A DNA stretch of 64,000 bases from Companilactobacillus ginsenosidimutans (GTDB taxonomy: Bacteria > Bacillota > Bacilli > Lactobacillales > Lactobacillaceae). Below are positions 52,947 through 62,456 of this stretch, in pieces. The notes under the pieces are model-generated. The model had not been told where the DNA came from, did not search any database, and saw only the letters and a list, made by a program, of their open reading frames with translations. The stretch lies in the NCBI RefSeq assembly GCF_001050475.1, contig NZ_CP012034.1:1488001-1552000 (forward strand). The letters are read 5' to 3'. Position numbers and translations under genes: made by a program. Each line of letters starts with the position of its first letter. Position 1 is the first letter of the stretch.

Positions 52947-53793
52947 TATTATCTCCTTATGAATAATTGGTTATGACTTTTAGCACACTATCTACGACAT
53001 AAAAGCTTATTGGTTGAAACTAATGTGGGATTTGATTATATCACAATATTTATTAGCAATCTAAAATGTATACCTATTCAGTCAATATTAATGTATTGTT
53101 CTACTTATCCTTTATTCCAATTCATCTGTTGTAGTCATTAACGATATGTATTTCATTCTTCATGCCAATATAAATGAACTTCAATAGCTGGGTTTAATCT
53201 TTCTATATTGCAATATTATCTCTATCTATGTCTTGTAGTCTCAATTCTACGTGAACGTCATAGTTTGCAACTGTCTTATTGAAGGATTTGCTAAGCAAGT
53301 AGTTCTTCCACATGATTCGAAGAACAAACATTCCGTTAATAGACAGTTAAATTGCTTCAGATCACAACATGTTTTCTTATAAGGTTATGGGGGATAGATT
53401 AATCCACCTTGATCATTGTTTTCATTAATTTTTCTCTTAAGACATAGCTGGTGCTCACTTTTTGCAATCAACTAGTTCATTAAAACAGAGAAAATCTTTT
53501 GTTTCCATTACTTTACCGTTCTATTATTTAAAACACCAAAATACTTTGCAGTCGCTGGAAACGACGTACATCCTCAGTAACTAAGTCATAACTTCCATTT
53601 TGGATGAAGTACTATATATTGACTCTTTTTGAACATTTCGATTCATCAATTCCGTATATTTTGAAAAAAAGTGTCATCATAAAATCTTGAGTTCTTAGGC
53701 AATACCAAACTTATGACAAATCGTAATGCGATCTTGTCCTGATTTATACATCTGGACCACTTCTACTTATTATTCAATAGTGTTATTTAACAT
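52947..53793. other. AT-rich stretch with a decayed transposase fragment
   Basis: About 850 bases have no intact gene. The right part holds an IS3-type remnant (separate entry). In the rest I see only scattered stop-filled frames and no RNA structure. Confidence 0.5.
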
Positions 53794-53800
53794 CAAAAAA
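53650..53800 (-). pseudogene. Remnant of an IS3-family transposase OrfA
   Basis: On the minus strand the frame around 53760-53696 reads VEVVQMYKSGQDRITICHKFGIA between two stops. This resembles the helix-turn-helix of IS3/IS150-type OrfA (E-V-V-x-x-Y-x-S-G-x-S, then F-G-I). Further parts are too damaged to follow. It is a scar of an old insertion beside the metallophosphoesterase genes. Confidence 0.45.
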
Positions 53801-53834
53801 ACACCCTCCTAATTATTCCAATTAAGAGGGTGCA
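53794..53834 (-). terminator. Terminator of the EEP operon
   Basis: On the minus strand caccctc-t-taatt pairs with aatta-g-gagggtg and T7 follows. Confidence 0.88.
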
Positions 53835-53872
53835 CTTCATTTTTCAATTAAATCATTGTCATTTAATTTATT

Positions 53873-54040
53873 CTAATAATCAACCAATTTTTCCTCACCG
53901 TTTGGTAAACGTATGACGCTCCCCTCTCCCTCAGTTTGAAACAACAACTCTGCAAACTCGGCCATTGTTATTCTTTCATCTTCGGTGTATCCCTGATCAT
54001 CCACTGGTATTCCGTCTATCTCGTTTACGGGTTCAAACAT
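53873..54040 (-). CDS. 55-residue acidic protein, third gene of the EEP operon
   Basis: The frame begins MFEPVNEIDGIPVDDQGYTE and ends LPNGEEKLVDY. A GGAG site lies upstream of the ATG. It lies 53 bases downstream of the 190-residue gene and 40 bases before the operon terminator, and its codon use is gene-like. No motif is recognised. It is short and acidic. Confidence 0.65.
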   Translation of the reverse strand: MFEPVNEIDGIPVDDQGYTEDERITMAEFAELLFQTEGEGSVIRLPNGEEKLVDY

Positions 54041-54093
54041 AATTTATATCACTCCAAATTCATGTATTTCCTAAAATTTTGATTCATCTTGGA

Positions 54094-54666
54094 TCAAAGA
54101 TTGTTTTCATTATAATTCTTGGCTCTTATTGTCAAATCTCTTGTTGAGCTACTCATAGCTTCTTCAAACTCTTCTTTATATTTCTTCGAAAAATATTCTG
54201 GATCTATAAACACATATAAACTTTGAAGGAGCTCTTTTACCAATTTCGCAAGTGAACGTCCCTCTTCAGCTTGATAATAGTAAGTTCCGCTTTTTCGTGA
54301 GACATTACCAAGTAGACGAATTCTGTTTAACAGAAATGTGATTCTTCGCTCAAGAATATTGTGTGCACTGATGCTCTTCGCGTTATGTTCATCTGGTGGG
54401 AATGAAAATTCAAATTCGGTAATAAATTCAATCCCGACAGGTGACTGTTGATTATAAAATGCGTCCCAGAAAAGACTTGTTTGCAATTCAATTGCCTCAA
54501 TAATGGCTTGGGGCTCATCTTTCCGTATCTCGTATTTATAAGGCTGTTCAAAGATCAACTTAACTTGTGAAATCGAAGTATTCAATGCTTCCATACGGGC
54601 ATTTACAACTTGAATCCAAATTTCATGTCGCTTATAAGCTGCTGCCACATTTAATTTTCTAACCAT
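54094..54666 (-). CDS. Helical protein sharing the small repeat domain of the 50.6-kb protein
   Basis: I start at ATG 54666, behind GGAGGTG; a GTG at 54672 overlaps the EEP stop. The C-terminal part reads LERRITFLLNRIRLLGNVSRKSGTYYYQ in two pieces, matching the unit R-x-x-x-L-x-x-x-L-x-N/S-L/V-S then Y-x-Y found twice in the protein at 50611-51081. The N-terminal 100 residues are not recognised. It is the second gene of the EEP operon. Confidence 0.75.
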   Translation of the reverse strand: MVRKLNVAAAYKRHEIWIQVVNARMEALNTSISQVKLIFEQPYKYEIRKDEPQAIIEAIELQTSLFWDAFYNQQSPVGIEFITEFEFSFPPDEHNAKSISAHNILERRITFLLNRIRLLGNVSRKSGTYYYQAEEGRSLAKLVKELLQSLYVFIDPEYFSKKYKEEFEEAMSSSTRDLTIRAKNYNENNL

Positions 54667-54671
54667 TAACA

Positions 54672-55472
54672 CTACACCTCCAGTACTTTCCTGTTCTCTT
54701 TTGGTAGTTCTGGAAACATATTCATTGGTAACAAAGTATTAGGTAAATCTATTTCTCCTTGAATCGAGGCATGATCGGAAACGTCGTACCATACATATTC
54801 AAGATTTTCTACAGCCAAATCTCGAACTGCAATATGGTCGAGACATGATTTCATACATCCTAGTTTCCAAGAATAACCCGAAGATGGAGTTAAAAGGTTC
54901 ATATGTTCTGATTCAAACATATCCCGAATTAGTGGTAGGGAGTAAATTGACCTTCCACATCCTTTATAATCTGTAAGCGTTTCCCCTTGATGGTATAGTC
55001 CATTATTGGCATCAAAGATTGAAATTACAGGCCCTTCCACATTGGAAGCGTATGATATGACCTGTTCCATCATCATCTTACGATCAGAAAATTCTGAGTT
55101 TACCGCAATTTGCGATAAACCTCTTATGTTTGAAATAGGAATCCTAAAGACAATTATGTTAAGAGTTCCAACCACAATGTGAACAAAATTAGAGAAACCT
55201 AGATCACGAATAATTACCGTTGCATCTGTTTCAAATGCATCCTTACGAATACCAACATAAACTGTATTACTTCCACGTTCTCCCGCAGTTCCCAAAAAAC
55301 CAGCATAGCCCTCCAATTCCATCTGTCGAACAAATCTATTCGTTCCTTGTCCAAGTGCGACTTCAGTTAAAGCAACAATGGAAAATCCTCCATTTTTAAT
55401 AACATCAAAAATATCTGACGTTAATTTCTTATGTCCACGGCCATTACAATTTAATCCAAAAAAATTATTCAT
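54672..55472 (-). CDS. Endonuclease/exonuclease/phosphatase (EEP) family protein
   Basis: From ATG 55472 the 266 residues show the EEP plan: GLNCNGRG, IVALTEVALGQG (E), VGIRKDAF, VISIFDANNGLYH (D-x-N), CLDHIAVRDL (DHI) and the last YVWYDVSDHASIQGEI (SDH). All catalytic positions are present, so it is probably active on DNA, RNA or a phosphodiester. An earlier Met at 55505 has no better site. It leads a three-gene operon; the genes overlap or nearly touch. Confidence 0.87.
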   Translation of the reverse strand: MNNFFGLNCNGRGHKKLTSDIFDVIKNGGFSIVALTEVALGQGTNRFVRQMELEGYAGFLGTAGERGSNTVYVGIRKDAFETDATVIIRDLGFSNFVHIVVGTLNIIVFRIPISNIRGLSQIAVNSEFSDRKMMMEQVISYASNVEGPVISIFDANNGLYHQGETLTDYKGCGRSIYSLPLIRDMFESEHMNLLTPSSGYSWKLGCMKSCLDHIAVRDLAVENLEYVWYDVSDHASIQGEIDLPNTLLPMNMFPELPKENRKVLEV

Positions 55473-55505
55473 TTGATACACTCTTCTTTTTATTTGTTTC
55501 ATCAA

Positions 55506-56243
55506 AACAATTATAAAATTTCCTTACACTATTAACAGATATAGTTGCATTGGTGAACAAAATTATACTACCACAATTTTTTATTTAGTACAAGCTTAAA
55601 AAGACATATAGGGAAAATAGGCTTCGTTAAGAAGTATTTATGTATTGGTGGTAAAATACTAGACATCTTGAATCTTCATTAATTATATAAAATAATAAGA
55701 AAGTTGATAACAAGGGAAATAAAAAAATCGAGAAAATCACTTTTGCCGTTTACGAGTTACCAGTCTCTATTTTTATTTTTATACGAATTTCATTGTGCTT
55801 AGTGTTAACCAGTTATTAGACAATCTGATTCGTTTAAAAATAGAATATTATGTACCCCTCTTGTTTTGAAATTCAATATTGTAAGCAAATTAGTATTGAC
55901 TATTCAGTACGATTTCACCGTTCTTTGACTGATTGGCAAAACTTCTAGTTACAAAATCATCGTTAGGCTTCTCATTAAACATAAATTCTTAAGAATCACA
56001 TATAAATTTCCTATCTAATATTGAGTTGCATACTGTAAGCGCTTATGTTTTAGGATCATGTAATATTATCTAGTTTCATTAATAGTTAAAAAAACGGATA
56101 TGAATTCTGTATTTTGGCAAAATGATGTACTAATGTATTGAACTTCTTATATATAATTATTCACTGACCACAAACGACAATGAACTTTCTAATTTCATAC
56201 ATTGACCGCCTTATAATAACTGTTAATCGATATATTTAGATAT
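55506..56243. other. Gene-free AT-rich stretch
   Basis: About 740 bases hold no credible frame or stable structure. One near-match to a catabolite-response element (TGTAAGCGCTTATG, 56034-56047) is present, but no gene starts nearby on either strand. It may be decayed sequence. Confidence 0.5.
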
Positions 56244-56279
56244 AAAAAAACCTTCTTGATTATCTCCAATCAAGAAAGT
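56244..56279 (-). terminator. Terminator after the DUF4767 lipoprotein
   Basis: On the minus strand ttcttgatt pairs with aatcaagaa around a 6-base loop and T7 follows. Confidence 0.8.
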
Positions 56280-56300
56280 GCATTTCTTTACATATTCCTA

Positions 56301-57257
56301 TTAATCCCTTTGAAAATGGTCAATTGCATTCTGAACTCCCTGTTTTTGAGCAGGAGTTGTATAGTACTTATCTTCGAGTGTCTTCAATCCAATCGTGTAT
56401 TCTTTAGATGTCTCGTCCGCAGCAATCTCGGCACTATCAGGATCTAGTTTCCAATAATGAACAATATCACCGTCAATTCTAAACTGTGTACTGGATATTC
56501 CAGTACCTCCACCAATACCATATTTGCCATCACCAGAACCAAAATAAAGATGCATATCTGAATCAATACTGTCTAATTGAAATGCCTCTTGATAGACCAT
56601 AACTCCGACTTTGTCAGGATCAGTTGCTAATTTGCTTGAACTATTATTTACACTTGAACCCTTCTGAGATGAGTTTGCGTTACTTGTACCCTGCACAGAC
56701 TTACCTTCAACAATTCGTACAAAACTACTCTTAACCTTCTCATTCGAAGTCTTTAACAAACTAGCATGTCCACCTTGACGAGATTGATCAACCAATGCAA
56801 CGGGCTCACCATCTTTGAACGCAAAGAAATATGTGATGTGACTTGGAAGTGGTGGAACCGTCCCAACATAGTTGTAAATCGCAACAACGTTGTATTCATA
56901 GTCACCCTCACCAGACTTGCTCCAGCCAATTGAAGCGTGCTTCCCATTAACAGTTGCAGTCTTTAAGTCTTTGGGAAAAGTAGTTCCAACTGAAGTATCA
57001 ATTCCGTGCTTACCATCATATTTGGTATATTTCTGATGCATTGTAGGACCCCATTGGTCAATAAAGTTTTCTAGCTTTTGATCCTTACTATCATCCCAAA
57101 GTGCAGATGAATTTGTGAAGCTTGATGAACTCTTAGTATTAGAAGTTGATGTCGAGTTGTTTTGATTTGAACTAGCAGAATTATTGTTACCACAACCAAC
57201 CAGCAACATTAAACTTGCAGCCAATACAGTTAACAAACGAATATTTTTGAATTTCAC
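56301..57257 (-). CDS. DUF4767-type lipoprotein
   Basis: The signal peptide ends in the lipobox LLVGCGN (Cys22). A Ser/Asn-rich linker follows, then the DUF4767 domain: LWDDSKDQKLENFIDQWGPTM (K-x-x-K-L-x-x-F-x-x-x-W) and YEYNVVAIYNYVG. The C-terminal part (VMVYQEAFQLDSI, YGIGGGTGISST) is the second module usually seen in these proteins. It is anchored to the outer face of the membrane. Function is unknown. Confidence 0.88.
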   Translation of the reverse strand: MKFKNIRLLTVLAASLMLLVGCGNNNSASSNQNNSTSTSNTKSSSSFTNSSALWDDSKDQKLENFIDQWGPTMHQKYTKYDGKHGIDTSVGTTFPKDLKTATVNGKHASIGWSKSGEGDYEYNVVAIYNYVGTVPPLPSHITYFFAFKDGEPVALVDQSRQGGHASLLKTSNEKVKSSFVRIVEGKSVQGTSNANSSQKGSSVNNSSSKLATDPDKVGVMVYQEAFQLDSIDSDMHLYFGSGDGKYGIGGGTGISSTQFRIDGDIVHYWKLDPDSAEIAADETSKEYTIGLKTLEDKYYTTPAQKQGVQNAIDHFQRD

Positions 57258-57453
57258 TATTTTATTTCCCCCAATAATTTATTTCCCTAAATAAAACATA
57301 TAATAAGTCTAAAGTAATAAAATTTTGAATACAAGGCGAAATATAAATATATTAATAACGATGTGACATACTAACATTAGTCTTCAGTGATTAGTTAGCA
57401 TATAATTATTAACATAACTTTCAACAAGTAAACTATATAGATTGAGGATATAT

Positions 57454-58134
57454 ATGACATACAAAAACATACTATTCGATCTGGATAATACAATTTTCGA
57501 CACAAAGAAAAACGCCAATCTAGCACTACACAAAATGAAAATAGCTGATTCATTCCCGTTTAATGAAGAACACATGAAATGGTGGTTTCAAGTAAATGAC
57601 CTACTATGGGGACAATTTGAAGCTGGTGACATAAGTCGTAAAGAATTATTGGATTCACGTTTCACAACATACTTCAATAAATACAATATTGAAGCAGATA
57701 GTGCAAAATCTGAAGTTGAGTTTCAAGCTCTCTTTGCAGCAGAACACGCTTTAATGCCGAATGCATGGACGATGCTTGAAAATGTTAGTCAGAAGCATCA
57801 CTTGTTCGTTGTGTCTAACGGATCAAAACAAAAACAACTAACTCAATTAGCTGGAGCAGATATTAATCAATTCTTCGACAAAATTTTCCTAGCTGAAGAC
57901 ATCGGTTATAAGAAACCTGACGTTCAGTTTTTTGATGCCGTTCAATCTGATATCCAAGGTGCAACCACATCAAATATGTTAGTTGTTGGAGATTCATTAA
58001 CTGCTGATATTGATGGTGCCAATCGCTCTAATATCGATAGCGTTTGGTATGATACTGAACTTGACGGAAACAATAGTCAGATCAATCCCACCTACACAAT
58101 TGCAAATCTTAATGAGCTGGAGAGTCTTATGTAA
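57454..58134 (+). CDS. yjjG: HAD-superfamily 5'-nucleotidase, YjjG-like
   Basis: I start at ATG 57454, which follows TGAGGA; the TTG four codons earlier has no site. Motif I ILFDLDNTIFDT, motif II FVVSNGSKQKQ, motif III Lys in GYKKPDVQFF and motif IV VVGDSLTADIDGA are all present. YjjG enzymes dephosphorylate pyrimidine nucleotides, including non-canonical ones. It is 226 residues long, cytosolic and monocistronic. Confidence 0.88.
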   Translation: MTYKNILFDLDNTIFDTKKNANLALHKMKIADSFPFNEEHMKWWFQVNDLLWGQFEAGDISRKELLDSRFTTYFNKYNIEADSAKSEVEFQALFAAEHALMPNAWTMLENVSQKHHLFVVSNGSKQKQLTQLAGADINQFFDKIFLAEDIGYKKPDVQFFDAVQSDIQGATTSNMLVVGDSLTADIDGANRSNIDSVWYDTELDGNNSQINPTYTIANLNELESLM

Positions 58135-58145
58135 AATCACCACAT

Positions 58146-58186
58146 AAAAACAGGAAATGCATCTTTTTGCATTTCCTGTTTTTATT
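58146..58186 (+). terminator. Terminator after yjjG
   Basis: A perfect stem aaaaacaggaaatgca (58146-58161) pairs with 58168-58183 around a 6-base loop, then Ts. Confidence 0.9.
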
Positions 58187-58270
58187 CTATTTCCACATGG
58201 TTTTTCAACTCTTTTTTTATCATGGTCGTGATTACAGTCAAAAGTAAAAAATCCATAAGTGGACATATAC

Positions 58271-59273
58271 CTATACACGTTCAAAAACATCAACGAAATC
58301 ATTATTACTTGTTCGTATATAAATATGTTCCTTATTCAAATTTATTTTCCCGTCTAAATCTGGCTCATATGAAATCCCCTTCGGTATAAAGACAATGTCA
58401 TAGGCGTGTGCGCCCACTTCAGCATCTAATGTCAGTACATCGGTTTGTCGTGAATCAACTTCACCTTCTGGACCATTCTCATTCATTATCAGCTTTCCAT
58501 TTGATCCCATTCTTAAAACAACTTGGCCATCACTTATTTGAGATTTGGAGATACTTAGTTTCATCCCCGAAACGTCATTCTTCCACTCAAAGCCATTTCC
58601 TCGATAAAAATTAGCTCCTTCAGCAATTTCCTTCCAAGAGCCGACTAATGAAGAAAAGTCGCCTGATTTTATTTGTTGAAGGTTCATTTTTGAAGAAGTT
58701 TTACTTACCGTTTCATCCTTTTTACCTTTGTTGGTTGTGACTTGGCTAATGTTATCATCTTTATTTTGTTTATTGTTAACTTTTGAATACTTATCAATCA
58801 ATGTATTATTTTCAGAAATCTGCTTATCAACTTTATCATTTATCTTTTTAAATTGAGCTTTGGAATATACAATCTTTTCTTGTGATACAAGCTCTTTCTT
58901 TAATGTCTTCAGACTAGAATTTTTCTTCTGTAAGTTTTTTTCCGTTTCTTCAGATTGATTCGTAAGAATCGCTGCCTCAATTCTTGAATTGTTCTTTTCT
59001 TTGATTGATTTCTTTATTGATTTTATAGAATCCCTATACGTGGATTGAACTTGTTTATTTGGATTTTTACTTTTCATATACTTTAAAGATTCGTTCTCAA
59101 ATTTACTGAGCATAGATTCTTTCTTGAAAATATCATCTTCGTTGTTGATCTTTCTTGCAATAGGAAGTTACTGATGAAACTTTGGAAGATGCTGACTTAG
59201 CTTCCGACTTACACCCAGATACTATTACAACCAGTCCTAGTATCGCCACTAATGTGAATAAAATTTTCTTCAT
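58271..59273 (-). pseudogene. DUF6287-type lipoprotein gene split by a frameshift
   Basis: At 59273, behind AAGGGG, a frame encodes a lipoprotein signal: MKKILFTLVAILGLVVIVSGC then KSEAKSASSKV; it stops at TGA near 59137. The body continues in another frame from about 59170 (PIARKINNEDDIFKKESM) to 58271, with a long Lys-rich coiled part and, from residue 143 of the open frame, MNLQQIKSGDFSSLVGSWKEI, the start of the DUF6287 domain. One extra base in CTTCCT would explain the break. The body alone lacks a secretion signal. Confidence 0.8.
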
Positions 59274-59596
59274 CCTTGCACCCCTTTGAACACGATACTG
59301 TCGTGTTTTTTTTGATACACTTAAACAATATCAATCGAATGTAAAGAACTAATAAACTTATTGTAAATAATTCGTATTTTCAACAAAACTTTCCAATAAT
59401 AAATCAGTCGTGATGGGTCTTCTTAATCATAAAGAAGAGTATCTAAATTAATTCATTCTTTTCTGATATCTATAAAGATAAATTAAGAATCCAAAAAAAG
59501 GCTCCCCGTCGACGTTCACATTTGAACGACAACAAGAAGTCTAAATAGAAGTTTTAAGTTTAAAGTGATACTGTTTTTTTCAAATAATTTTTGAAA
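59274..59596. other. Intergenic region with one hairpin
   Basis: About 320 bases are AT-rich and hold no gene. A short hairpin (acacga with tcgtgt, 59291-59307) plus T8 reads as a terminator on the plus strand, but no gene precedes it. The rest shows nothing I can support. Confidence 0.5.
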
Positions 59597-61117
59597 CTAT
59601 CTCTTTTTCTTATGCTTTATCTTACCCTTAGATTTTCTAACCTTATCAAGTGAAACAACATTCCCATTAAGAGCACTCAATAACTGTTTGATCTTCTTAG
59701 CAGGAAAAATCCCGACATTTCCAAGCATTGTTAACAAATCATTCAACAAATCCATTTCCCCTGCTGGTTGTTCTTCTCTTACCCATGTTCCAAACTCTTT
59801 CCATGTCGCAGTTGACCACTGCTGTGGTGTCTCAATGTTTTGCGCATATAACACGTCAACAATATCAGCTACCACTTTGACTGCATCTGGATTGGTCCAA
59901 TTATACGTGTCCGCTTGAAGCAAGAGTAATAGTCCGAATTGAACACCTTGATTATGTACGTCAATCGCAGTATTCTTATCCCATTTTCGAGAATTCCACT
60001 CATCTTTACGGGGATTTGATAGGAATTTCTGCTTTTTATCACCGTCATACATTTCAGCAACATTAGCTAATAGTTCAGGATTGCCTATTAACTCGTTAAC
60101 ATCAAAGTCATCGTCTTCTTCATCATCGATTAATTCTGACGGATCAAAGTTGTCATCTTTTAAACTATCTATGCCACCATTCTCATTGATTTCGTCAATA
60201 AATTTATCAACAGCATCTTGGTCTGTCATATCAATTCCTTGCTCTAACATCTTGTTGGCAACCAACTTAGACGTTCCAAAATTTGAGGGGTCTTTAGATA
60301 GTTCAACCATTTCTACGGCAGCATCATCTATCCAGCGCGTGTAGTTTTCGGCACGTTTCTTGTTCAACCAACCTTTGTCTGCAACAAAATCGAGTAAACC
60401 TGTTAAGGCAGGACCAATTAAACGATATTCTTCATCACTAAAATTAGCATTGCTGACAAATCGAGTCGTCAATACACCATCAATCGCAGTTTTCGTCCAT
60501 GTTTTAGGAGTCTTACGATAAATCCCATAAGCATAATCGGTCAAAATTGAAATTGAGGTAGCCACTAGATCTTTAGTTACGCCCTTTTGACGTTCCTTCC
60601 AGTTTGGACTTTTAACATATTCATCAGCCCATTTTTGCGTGTAAGCATCAATATCGTTATAAACATATTCCAACCATTGTGGCAGACCGTCATCAAAATC
60701 TTGCATTTCAACAGGTTCAGACTTATCAAGATCAAATGGCATTGGTGGTCCTTGCAAGCCACTTTCAGCTTCAAAATCATCTAACATTTCGTCTAACTTT
60801 TGAGGAGTTGACCCCAAATAATTATTTGCGGCAGCATATTGTAAAAAAGAACGTATTACGTCATAGGTAAAAATCAAAATTGTATTTGATTCATCACTAT
60901 CATCCTTGTCAGCAGTTTCTTCGAGAGCTAACAAGATGTCTGATAATACATCTGCATTCCATGATTTCAGAGTTTTATATCCATACTCTGCCATCATTTG
61001 CGAAAAGACATTTACAGTATCATTGGTAAAGTCAGCTGGAAAACCTTTGAGTGTTGCGAATTCTTCACTTTTGGAAAAACCAGATAATGCTGTTTGAAAT
61101 TCATTGGGACGGCTCAT
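59597..61117 (-). CDS. 506-residue protein of three repeated helical modules
   Basis: Three stretches share a pattern of a helix with an aromatic, a W-containing turn and a second helix: FSQMMAEYGYKTLKSWNAD, ISILTDYAYGIYRKTPKTW and QFGLLLLLQADTYNWTNPD, each followed by a leucine-rich helix (SFLQYAAANNYL, GLLDFVADKGWL, and the final MLGNVGIFPAKK). Acidic linkers separate the modules (DDEEDDDFDVNE). The C terminus is basic (KSKGKIKHKKKR). No catalytic motif is seen; similar uncharacterised proteins occur in lactobacilli. Confidence 0.75.
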   Translation of the reverse strand: MSRPNEFQTALSGFSKSEEFATLKGFPADFTNDTVNVFSQMMAEYGYKTLKSWNADVLSDILLALEETADKDDSDESNTILIFTYDVIRSFLQYAAANNYLGSTPQKLDEMLDDFEAESGLQGPPMPFDLDKSEPVEMQDFDDGLPQWLEYVYNDIDAYTQKWADEYVKSPNWKERQKGVTKDLVATSISILTDYAYGIYRKTPKTWTKTAIDGVLTTRFVSNANFSDEEYRLIGPALTGLLDFVADKGWLNKKRAENYTRWIDDAAVEMVELSKDPSNFGTSKLVANKMLEQGIDMTDQDAVDKFIDEINENGGIDSLKDDNFDPSELIDDEEDDDFDVNELIGNPELLANVAEMYDGDKKQKFLSNPRKDEWNSRKWDKNTAIDVHNQGVQFGLLLLLQADTYNWTNPDAVKVVADIVDVLYAQNIETPQQWSTATWKEFGTWVREEQPAGEMDLLNDLLTMLGNVGIFPAKKIKQLLSALNGNVVSLDKVRKSKGKIKHKKKR

Positions 61118-61359
61118 ATAGAAAACTCCTTAAGGATATTTAATAGTTCAATTATATCTTAAATGCAACTTATATAACTGGAAAAATGTAATTTATGCTG
61201 ACATCGCAAGTGATTTGAACCTTAGTCAAGAATAGTGCAAATGAGAATATGTTTATCCAAACAAAGTAAACTATACACAGTGCTATAATCAGTTTTATTA
61301 ATATCATATTTCGTGAAGGCAATCGATTTCTAATTTTAACTACTTAGAAGGTAAAAAGT

Positions 61360-61662
61360 ATGACAAAAGCAAATAACCATGTTTCCAAAGCAAAATCCTT
61401 AATCAAAGAACTATACAATTCCACTGACGATTTCAACTTACGAACACCATTGTTGAAAGCCTACAAGAGACTCGAAGATGGTGCAGATGTAGCAGATTTG
61501 GCTGCACATGCTGCTAGTGCTGTTAACTATATTCGTAAGACTGACGAAATAACTTTTACACCTGAGCAAGATTCAGCATGGCGTCAACTTAGAGATATGG
61601 GAAATCTTGAAGTGTTGTATAGTGATCCCAAAAACAACTTATTAAATATTGACGAAATGTAA
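61360..61662 (+). CDS. Enterocin A-type bacteriocin immunity protein
   Basis: The 100 residues suggest the four-helix bundle of the EntA immunity family: ARLIKELYNSTDD-like helix, LLKAYKRLEDGADVADLAAHAASA, ITFTPEQDSAWRQLRDMGN. AGAAGG precedes the ATG. No bacteriocin structural gene is in the window, so it is an orphan that may protect against bacteriocins made by others. The assignment rests on pattern only. Confidence 0.6.
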   Translation: MTKANNHVSKAKSLIKELYNSTDDFNLRTPLLKAYKRLEDGADVADLAAHAASAVNYIRKTDEITFTPEQDSAWRQLRDMGNLEVLYSDPKNNLLNIDEM

Positions 61663-61682
61663 AAATTTGATAATTGTTAACG

Positions 61683-61720
61683 AAAAATCCCACTATTCTT
61701 TACTTAGTGGGATTTTTTTG
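61683..61720. terminator. Bidirectional terminator
   Basis: aaaaatcccacta pairs with tagtgggattttt around a short loop; T7 follows on the plus strand. Confidence 0.85.
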
Positions 61721-61775
61721 TGATGAATATTTTTAAAATTTAATTATACGGATTTATATAAATTATCTGACAATA

Positions 61776-62456
61776 CTAATCAGCAAGATTATCGAAAGAA
61801 TCGTCCACGTCGTCTTTCAATTTGTTAAATTCTCTAGCAAATTCTAGCAAGCTAACTTCTGGCCAAAAGATAAAATCATACATTTTTTTTGATTTTTTAT
61901 ATACATCTTCATATGCGTCATAATCATAATAGCCAGTATCATTGTCACTCATCACATCCAGAGATTCTTTCATTGACTTAAGTGATACAGAAAGATCATT
62001 CAATTTTTCCATGTTATTCAAAGTAATATTTGTAATAGTATCAGAAATTTCAAAGCCACTTGGATTTGAATGAATAGCATCTTTCCATTCTCTGGCCTCT
62101 TTACTAGCGACTTCTGGTGCATCTTCCTTGACTTTGAGTGCCTCCTTCATAAAATCATCAATGGTGGCAGAGAAAATTGAATCCATATTGTTGTTCTCTT
62201 CTAGTTCCTTTTTCTCTTTCTTATTTTTCATTTCACGTTCATGTTTAATTTTTGTTTCATGTAAAGTTTTTACAGTACCAGTTCCAACGAACGACAATAT
62301 AAGAAAAGGAATGCAAATCATCATTCCCACTTTACCAACACTCTTTAATAAACTTTTATCAATAACCAATCCAACTACTAATACAATGAGAAAACCAGTA
62401 AATATCAATAATAAAAATATGCTAACTATAGTTAATACCAAAATCGAATTGTTCAT
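61776..62456 (-). CDS. Membrane protein with an acidic cytoplasmic or surface domain
   Basis: Two hydrophobic segments (residues 5-33 and 44-60) are followed by a charged Lys/Glu helix (KIKHEREMKNKKEKKELEEN) and an acidic helical part with repeated Asp/Tyr (DNDTGYYDYDAYEDVYKK). No family is recognised. It ends at the shared terminator opposite the immunity gene. Confidence 0.7.
   Translation of the reverse strand: MNNSILVLTIVSIFLLLIFTGFLIVLVVGLVIDKSLLKSVGKVGMMICIPFLILSFVGTGTVKTLHETKIKHEREMKNKKEKKELEENNNMDSIFSATIDDFMKEALKVKEDAPEVASKEAREWKDAIHSNPSGFEISDTITNITLNNMEKLNDLSVSLKSMKESLDVMSDNDTGYYDYDAYEDVYKKSKKMYDFIFWPEVSLLEFAREFNKLKDDVDDSFDNLAD

Noticed and set aside
56034..56047. TGTAAGCGCTTATG resembling a catabolite-response element
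   Set aside because: It lies in a gene-free stretch with no promoter or start codon near it, and two positions deviate from the consensus.
59287..59312. Hairpin with T8 reading as a plus-strand terminator
   Set aside because: No plus-strand gene or promoter precedes it, so its role is unclear; it is noted only in the intergenic entry.
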